The position numbers were made by a program, and so were the translations under genes. From Sarcophilus harrisii (lineage: Eukaryota > Chordata > Mammalia > Dasyuromorphia > Dasyuridae): a stretch of DNA of 64,000 nucleotides. Below are positions 54,221 through 64,000 of this stretch, piece by piece (the first letter of the stretch is position 1; each line of letters opens with the position of its first letter). Location: positions 329,582,374-329,646,373 of the forward strand of contig NC_045426.1 in assembly GCF_902635505.1 (NCBI RefSeq), written 5' to 3'. The notes beneath the pieces are model-generated. The model had not been told where the DNA came from, made no database searches, and saw only the letters and a program-made list of their open reading frames with translations.

Positions 54221-57098
54221 TTGAAAATAGGTGATTTTGTTGGTACAAGTTAGTAGTACCTAATGGAAACTACAGGGCAGGTTGATTGAATTTGGACTGA
54301 GAGAGGAAAATAACTGGGGGCAGCGACTGCGGGAACTACAGAAGCAGCTCAGAGGAGCACAGAGGTAATTGTTGGAATGTGGCATATTGTAATGAAATGA
54401 GACGGGGGCTTCTCTAAGCACGTCTGTCCTTCATCTGCTCTTCTCACATTTACTCTTTCTCTTTTGGAGGTAATAAATTGTAATTACCAACTTTAGTCAC
54501 CCAGCACGTGTATGTGGTTTCCTTCTTCTCTCAGTCTTGGTTTGATGTAGAAATTACTTTTCCATTTTAAAAAAAAAAATTGTTAATTGAAATAGCTCGT
54601 GGCTCTGGAGGAGTAGAACAAAGTCATTAAACGACTGAAGTTCTCTGTAGAAGTTACAGAAACGTAGAAAGTACCTCCTAAAAGATGTCTTATGGACGTA
54701 TTAGAAAAGGTATTGTTAGGATGCAAATAGTAGGTGTATATTTTTCTTCCAGTTTTCCAGTAATATTTCCAAAGAATAACATTTATTAGTGCTCCAAGTC
54801 AATAAGAAGTTGTAAATGCCTTGACTATTTGAAATCTTTTTCGCACCTCCTCCCTTACTGAAATATAGCAGGAAATAAATACTTCCCATTAGAGCCAATG
54901 AATGCTCATTTATCTCGGCTAATGTGAAACTTTTCATAGAAAGCAAAAAGCTGGAAGAAATAAAATCTGCCTGACTCGGAAATTGAGCTTAAATGTAATT
55001 GTTAGCAGTAGTGTGCTAAAGTTATTGTAGTTTGATGAGATATTCAGAATAAATCTACCCTAACCTCCGATTTTACTATCCTTTATCCCCATCCTCACTT
55101 CTATCCCCACTCTCAACCTCAGGAGTACGTTTCTAGAAATTCTCTTTCCTACTTGCCACCAATGGACTAGGGGGTTGGAAACTCCACTGAGGACCCTAGC
55201 CACAAAGCTGTGTTTCATGATTTCTTCCAAAAGTTGCAAAGGGGAGGGAAACCCGGGGGTGCCACTAGAGTCTGAATATAAGGAAGAAAGCGTCTTTGAC
55301 AGGAGTAGTTATCCCTTCCTAATTTACAGCCCCCGAGGCTCTGTGCTCCAGGCTCTGGCGGCTGCAATCAGGAGGAGTGTTACGTGTTTAAAGGCGCAGA
55401 GAGTGTTTCTAGGTAACCAGAGGCTTTGGGGGCGGAGAAGAGCCCTAGGGCGCTCAGCTTAGAGAGCAAAGCAACCTCGTTCACCAGAGGGGCTAACCCC
55501 GAGAACAAGAAAGAAACCAAACCTCGGAGCACAGAGATGAACCTCTCACCTCCCCAGCTGAGACCGTGGTGAAACTCAGTGGTAACGGAATGGCACAGCA
55601 ACGTTCCAAAAGTGTCTCCCCGGTTAGAAACCATTCGGAGATACGCCCATCAGGTTTCATCAGTTGGTGAACTGGGGGGACGAGAGACTTTGAGAGCTCA
55701 TAGCAAAGATAAGCATTAATAATAATAAATGTGAGGAGTTCAATACAAAATGAGATGCGTTACCACTTAAATGTGGAACAGAACTGAAGGTTTCAGGTCT
55801 ACCATACTAAAGAACCAGAGGGGACTGGAGAGGTGGGAGATGGCTAAGGAATCCCCACTTTCCCAGTCACTGGTGCTGCGGCCGTAACTTCGCTGGAGTA
55901 AAGAAGTTTAAATTTGCTGCTAAAGTGTTTCTTCCCAGACACAATACAGTGCCCGTACTTCTAAATAGGAAATGAAAGTTTTCTGAGTCTCCCTCCAGAT
56001 TATGTAACTATCGAAATTTTTTGCTCCAAGTTCAAAAGCGAAATCTTAAATTCGTCCAGTGGAAGGGGGCGCTGCAAGCCGAAGGTTGTGGCTTGCCAAA
56101 CCAAGAACCCAGACAGGCGCTGGAAAGGCGCTGCTTTTTGTGTAGGTAACTTCGAGGAGCCCCTAATAAAAGCTAAAGGAGCCAGAAAAAAATTGTCCAC
56201 TAAAAATACTGACAGTGGAATTAAAGAGGAAAGAGTGGTTGAGGGACAGATGTGTGAGGTAGCATACAAGTAGACTTCAAAAACAGATTGACAGAAAGTC
56301 TCGTTGTCAGCAAATGTCTAATTGTCTTTTGTTTTTATTTGCCTTACCTCTGGAAAGTTAAACTCTGGTAATAGAAATGAAGATCTATTAGCATTTAGAC
56401 TAAAAAGCAAACAGTTTTCCAATTCCCTGGAGTAGTCTTGCATTCGTTACGAAAAATGTGCACCTCCTCTGCACTTGTAAATTTGTATTCCTTGACAGAA
56501 TAGAGGAAAAAATCTTCATTCTGCATATTTACGTTCATTGATCCACCAGTTCTGTTAGAATTCCGAATATATTTTCATTCCTTTCAAATATATGTATGTG
56601 TATCCCCCAAGTTGATTTTTTTTTTTTTTGAAATTTTGAATAATGTTGAGAAGTGTTTCTGGTTGATGAAATTATTCGGGATTTTCAAAGACAGTGTCCT
56701 GATATCAGAGATATAAGCAGTATGGACACAGTAAGTTTAGTTATTACTTTTTTCCGTGTGTTGCCTTCTCTCCAGAAAGGTATTAGCCTATTCTTTAATG
56801 CTGGAAAATGAGGAAATATCTCTCTTATTATTGTCCTTAGAATAATTATTGATAGTTACATGGCATTTTCATTATTCCCTGTACCTATCTCCTTCCCCTT
56901 TATTTTCCCTTGCCAAATAACCAAATAACCAACCAACCAGACAAAAATCTAGCCCAACACCACTGCAGCGTCGAAGTCGGAAGATGTCACTCTTAATGTC
57001 AATTCCTTAGCGTCTGACTGGTTTCATTGCCCAGCTGAAGACCCAGCTGGTCTCACTGTGAACTTTACTCTCTCCCCTGCGATGCCTAATGCTGACAG
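54221..57098 (+). other. NR4A3: NR4A3 intron 1 sequence
   Basis: Moderate GC content with few recognisable interspersed repeats, unlike the upstream 50 kb. 55300-55640 and 55840-56270 are less AT-rich and could be regulatory. No coding exon recognised; the ORFs at 55175-55462, 55380-55634 and 56000-56269 show no domains. Confidence 0.5.
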
Positions 57099-57278
57099 AA
57101 CCCAGTTCGGAAGAGCGCCGCCAGCCCAGCGCCAGCTCTCAGACTGGAACCACTGACGACCACAGCAGCTTCACAGCCGCCACCCCGTTGGGCCCAACGC
57201 CCCCTCCTCAGCCCCTGTCTGTAGCCTCCTCCGGAGAGACCACCAGCCCCAACATTCAGCGCACAAGATTCCCTCCAG
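57099..57278 (+). other. NR4A3: Candidate alternative upstream exon of NR4A3
   Basis: Bounded by an acceptor ('aatgctgacag' after a pyrimidine-rich run) and a donor ('ctccag|gtaacc'). The reading frame from ATG 57089, just before the acceptor, is open through the exon (TEPSSEERRQPSASSQTG to NIQRTRFPP). It ends in phase 1 with G, so splicing to 59395 ('at|atg') would give GAT-ATG and read in frame into MPCVQ. It could be a 5' UTR exon with an open frame or an N-terminal coding exon. GC-rich sequence is often open by chance, so confidence is modest. Confidence 0.4.
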
Positions 57279-57890
57279 GTAACCCTGCTGCCCAAGGCCC
57301 TAAATTCTTCTTCCCCTGGTGGATGGGGAAGGGAGATAAAACCAGAATGAGCTGGCTAAATCATTCCTCCTTGGCTTCCAGGCCCGATATCTATGAGAAA
57401 GAAGGTTTGCCTTAACCAGGATCTCATGGCTTAATCATGTCGATGAAGCTCTGAATATTCTATTAATGGGGCTCGGGGCTAAGCTATACATTTCTCTGAA
57501 TCATTTTTTTTCTGAGAAAATCACAGACAAACTCACAAATTATTATCCTTCTTAAGTTTCCATATATTCGTTTTAGTGTTAAAATGGGGGGCATTTCTTT
57601 GGCATTTAAGGGGTATGGCATCATCCTTTAATATAAATAATTTTATTTCTACAAACCACAGAATTCCCATTTATCTCTACTGAAAGCCACTTTGTTATTA
57701 TTAAAGGTCATGTAATGGACAGTAGAGGAGTTTCATAAAAGATAGGATAGTCTAATTGAGAACTTTTTAAAAAAAAAAAAAAAGAGGGCTCTATTCATCC
57801 CTTATATTATTATTTTCTCTTCTTTCAAACATTTAAACAGTGATTATTAGTCTTTAATTTCAACAATCCTAGCAGCTAAGAAAACAGTTC
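57279..57890 (+). other. NR4A3: NR4A3 intronic sequence
   Basis: Ordinary intronic sequence with an A run near 57768-57783. No exon recognised. Confidence 0.5.
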
Positions 57891-57946
57891 TTCTGATTCC
57901 AAATGACGCCAAGCAATCATCTCTTCTCTACATTTTGGAAGTAAAG

Positions 57947-57980
57947 ATGGATAATAAATCAGTGAGATTTGGAAATATGG
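57947..57980 (+). CDS. NR4A3: Alternative N-terminal coding exon of NR4A3 (long isoform)
   Basis: ATG at 57947 reads MDNKSVRFGNM plus a final G, then a good donor 'gtaaga' at 57981. Spliced to the acceptor at 59394, the codon becomes GAT and the product starts [19 protein letters not shown]. From memory, the longer human NR4A3 isoform begins [18 protein letters not shown]. The shared RFGN-x-D and identical phase make this a convincing orthologous exon. The upstream border of the exon (own promoter, or acceptor near 57890 such as 'gaaaacag|ttcttc') is not resolved. The extension adds 12 residues to the AF-1 end. Confidence 0.75.
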
Positions 57981-58032
57981 GTAAGATAAGGTTGTCAAAG
58001 GAAAAAGCAAATAACTTTTTTTAAGTCATTCA

Positions 58033-58036
<4 letters not shown>

Positions 58037-58074
<38 letters not shown>
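58037..58074. repeat. (AT)n microsatellite in intron
   Basis: Pure TA units. A second (TA)n run lies at 58503-58530. The rest of 57981-59394 is intronic with no exon seen. Confidence 0.9.
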
Positions 58075-58078
<4 letters not shown>

Positions 58079-58498
58079 CATATCACCTGGCCTTCCTTTT
58101 TCAAGGAAAACAAGTTACTACAAGCTGCTGTATCTAAATAACCATAAAGCAAAGAGATGGGCTATTTAGACTTATAGTTAAGTAAAATATTGTTACTCAA
58201 AGTTATATCAAAGGGAAGTCTCAAATTGCTATCTATTTAGAAGGTTAAGTACACTAAGAACACTTTGTGCCAATAACTGTTTCAGCAGTCTTGGTTGAAA
58301 TTGATAGGGAACTAGATCCTAATTCTGTGACTGCTTAACTTCTCTTCCCTGCCTTTCATTCCCCACTCACTCCCCCCATCCCTCCACTCTCTCCATAATA
58401 TTTCATTTAAATGAGGGAGGGGTGGGAATTTGATAAATGTTGATTGTTTTAGTCACAAATATAATTTTGGTTAGGGATAAAAACATATATACTTAAAA

Positions 58499-58536
<38 letters not shown>

Positions 58537-59155
58537 TAAGACACAGAACATCCTTGGGATGAGCATTTTGTTGCAGTTGTTGAAGTGTCTATTTGCAGAT
58601 GGAGCAAAGTGCCCAGAATCCATTTTCTGGGCCTATGTTCTAACCCCTTACCTAAAAGACTGAAGTTGATGGTTGTTTAGGGGAAGGAAGGGAGGAGGGG
58701 ATACGGCAAGGGACAGGTCGAATAGAGTTGCCTCAAACTTAGTAAAGCTATTGGAAAGGGGAATAGGAGGAGGGGAAGTGACTCTAAAGTGGATTTACCT
58801 CCTATGTTCTAACTCATAAATATGTCATTGTTCCCAATGAGTACTAAGTCTGATGCTGGACAGTTTCTTATGAGCAAATGGTCTGTGGCTAGGTGAATGA
58901 AGTGGCCTCTTCCTTCCAAAAATAAACAAACAAGATACAAATTTACTAGTCTGTTAGTTGCCCAGCCAAGGTCTTGGTTGTCAAATAAGCCGCTTCAGTT
59001 AATTTTCAGTAGAGTATTCTAGCAAAAGCTTCTGGGTTTTAACCAGTAACTCCTGGCGGAAGGCTCAGGCATTAACTGTGTTCAAGCGTGGGGTTTGACT
59101 TCAGAGGACACTGCCCGACTGGTATGCCCTTTGACAAAGCACGGCCAATGTGGGA

Positions 59156-59196
59156 TTTTTTTTTTTTTTTTTCTGGCTGGGGGGGGGGGGGGGGGG
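59156..59196 (+). repeat. Poly(T)17 and poly(G)18 tracts upstream of the coding-exon acceptor
   Basis: 17 T (59156-59172), then 'ctggct', then 18 G (59179-59196), about 200 bp before the acceptor at 59394. Confidence 0.95.
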
Positions 59197-59396
59197 AGAG
59201 GGCGGACGTAGGGGAAGGTTGGGTTTTGTTGGCTGCTAAAGGCAACAAGCCTCGGATTCGCCGAGTATCTGAAAAAGAGGAGGGAAGAAGACCTATTCAG
59301 AAATTGGGGAGGGAGGGACAGCAATCGATCTTGCTAATTAATTACTTTAGGGAGAGTTCACATGTTTCTGAGGGCTTTTGCTTCTTCTTTGCAGAT

Positions 59397-60296
59397 ATGC
59401 CCTGCGTGCAAGCTCAATATAGTCCTTCGCCTCCTGGTTCTAGTTATGCTGCGCAGACATACGCTTATGGCTCGGAATACACCTCGGAGATCATGAACCC
59501 CGACTACACCAAACTGAATATGGACTTAAGCAGTACTGAAATCACAGCCACAGCCACCACTTCCCTGCCCAGCTTCAGTACCTTCATGGAGGGTTATTCC
59601 GGGAGTTACGAGTGTAAGCCCTCTTGCCTGTACCAAATGCAGCCGTCGGGTCCCCGGCCCCAGATCAAGATGGAAGATTCCCGGGGGCACAGTTATCACC
59701 ACCATTCGTCCATTCCGCCGCCTTCCTCCTCCTCAGAAGAGGAAGTGATGCCCAGTACCTCTATGTACTTCAAGCCGTCTCCCCCTTCCACCCCAACCAC
59801 GCCCAGCTTCCCCACGCCGCAAACGTCCATGTGGGACGAGACACATCAGCTGCAGGCCACCCAGACTTGCCTCGCAACAAGTCACCTGATAAATGCCCCA
59901 ATGAAAACTCGCTTCCCTCTGATCCACTTCAAGCCCTCGCCACCTCACCCTCCGACTCCCAGCCCAGTGGGAGGCCATCACCTCTGTTATGATCTCCTCT
60001 TAGGAGCCGCGGACCGGGCTGCTGCTAGTGGCCAGCCAGCCCCCATGGAGGGCCACCCTTATGGGCTGCCAATAGCCAAGAGGCCTGCTCCCTTGGCTTT
60101 CCCCCAGCTGAGTCTGACACCTACTGCTGCTGCTGCCTCAGCCGGGTCCAGCCTGCTAGGAGAGAGTCCCAGCCTTCCTTCACCTCCCAGTAGGAGCTCC
60201 TCCTCCGGTGAAGGCACTTGTGCTGTGTGTGGGGACAATGCAGCGTGCCAGCACTACGGTGTGCGCACCTGCGAGGGCTGCAAGGGTTTCTTCAAG
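59397..60296 (+). CDS. NR4A3: NR4A3 (NOR-1), first main coding exon: AF-1 and zinc finger 1
   Basis: Orphan nuclear receptor, an immediate-early transcription factor that binds NBRE (NGFI-B response element) sites in the nucleus. The exon starts after the acceptor 'tttgcag' (59394) and ends at the donor 'aag|gtgagt'. The 300 codons read [40 protein letters not shown], then [38 protein letters not shown] and [20 protein letters not shown]. Zinc finger 1 uses C275, C278, C292 and C295, with P-box CEGCKGFFK. The opening motif and the [14 protein letters not shown] segment are NR4A3-like rather than NR4A1/NR4A2. The start chosen is the conserved MPCVQ; the frame is open upstream to 59088, but that is retained intron. 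The tract that is long poly-His in human is only HHH here (about residue 100). Confidence 0.96.

Positions 60297-64000
<3,704 letters not shown>

Noticed and set aside
59088-59396. Extension of the NR4A3 frame upstream to 59088
   Set aside because: The stretch is intronic: it contains the homopolymer tracts and the pyrimidine-rich acceptor ending at 59394, and MPCVQ is the conserved start.

Overview
The window is vertebrate nuclear DNA from a marsupial. It carries L1 3' ends of the type that closes with 'cccatgcatatatcttgtaaataaaaagctat', tRNA-headed SINEs reading 'ggcagctagatgatacagtggatagagcac', RTE-tailed SINEs, and many old L2, MIR/THER and CR1 (L3-type) copies. The L1 3' ends recall Australasian marsupials, but the species cannot be fixed by eye. 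About 80% of the window is AT-rich intergenic DNA built from layered transposon fossils.

Layout. 1-50.5 kb: no intact host gene. It is a mosaic of L2 (both strands), CR1, MIR/THER SINEs, several L1 insertions with target-site duplications (5.7, 16.2, 46.4 and 50.2 kb), a nearly full-length but decayed hAT transposon with a perfect 8-bp target duplication (38.1-40.7 kb), at least four copies of a non-autonomous hAT-like family, a broken NPC2 retropseudogene (33.9 kb), and microsatellites. 50.8-54.2 kb: a broad GC/CpG-rich block, the promoter and first-exon region of NR4A3. It has a four-site CRE cluster with a TATA-like box near 53.2 kb and MEF2/CArG-like sites near 51.4-51.6 kb. 54.2-59.4 kb: intron with two candidate alternative upstream exons. 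59.4-60.3 kb: the large first coding exon of NR4A3 (NOR-1), 300 codons from MPCVQAQ to the end of zinc finger 1. 60.3-63.7 kb: intron. 63.7-63.8 kb: the 130-bp exon with zinc finger 2. The rest of the gene, including the ligand-binding-like domain, lies beyond the right edge.

The only functional protein-coding gene I can support is NR4A3 (+ strand, 3'-incomplete). The most useful observations are: an upstream exon that would give NR4A3 an extended N-terminus (MDNKSVRFGNMD-MPCVQ), resembling the longer human isoform; a second open upstream exon in the same splice phase; two uORFs, one a 12-alanine CGG-repeat ORF; a short poly-His tract compared with human; a ~145-bp repeat that I cannot assign to a family, present twice; and an L1 with a perfect 16-bp target duplication but an indel-riddled body next to a 425-bp purine tract, which suggests a local consensus-quality problem. 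I ran no searches; family names rest on recognition by eye.
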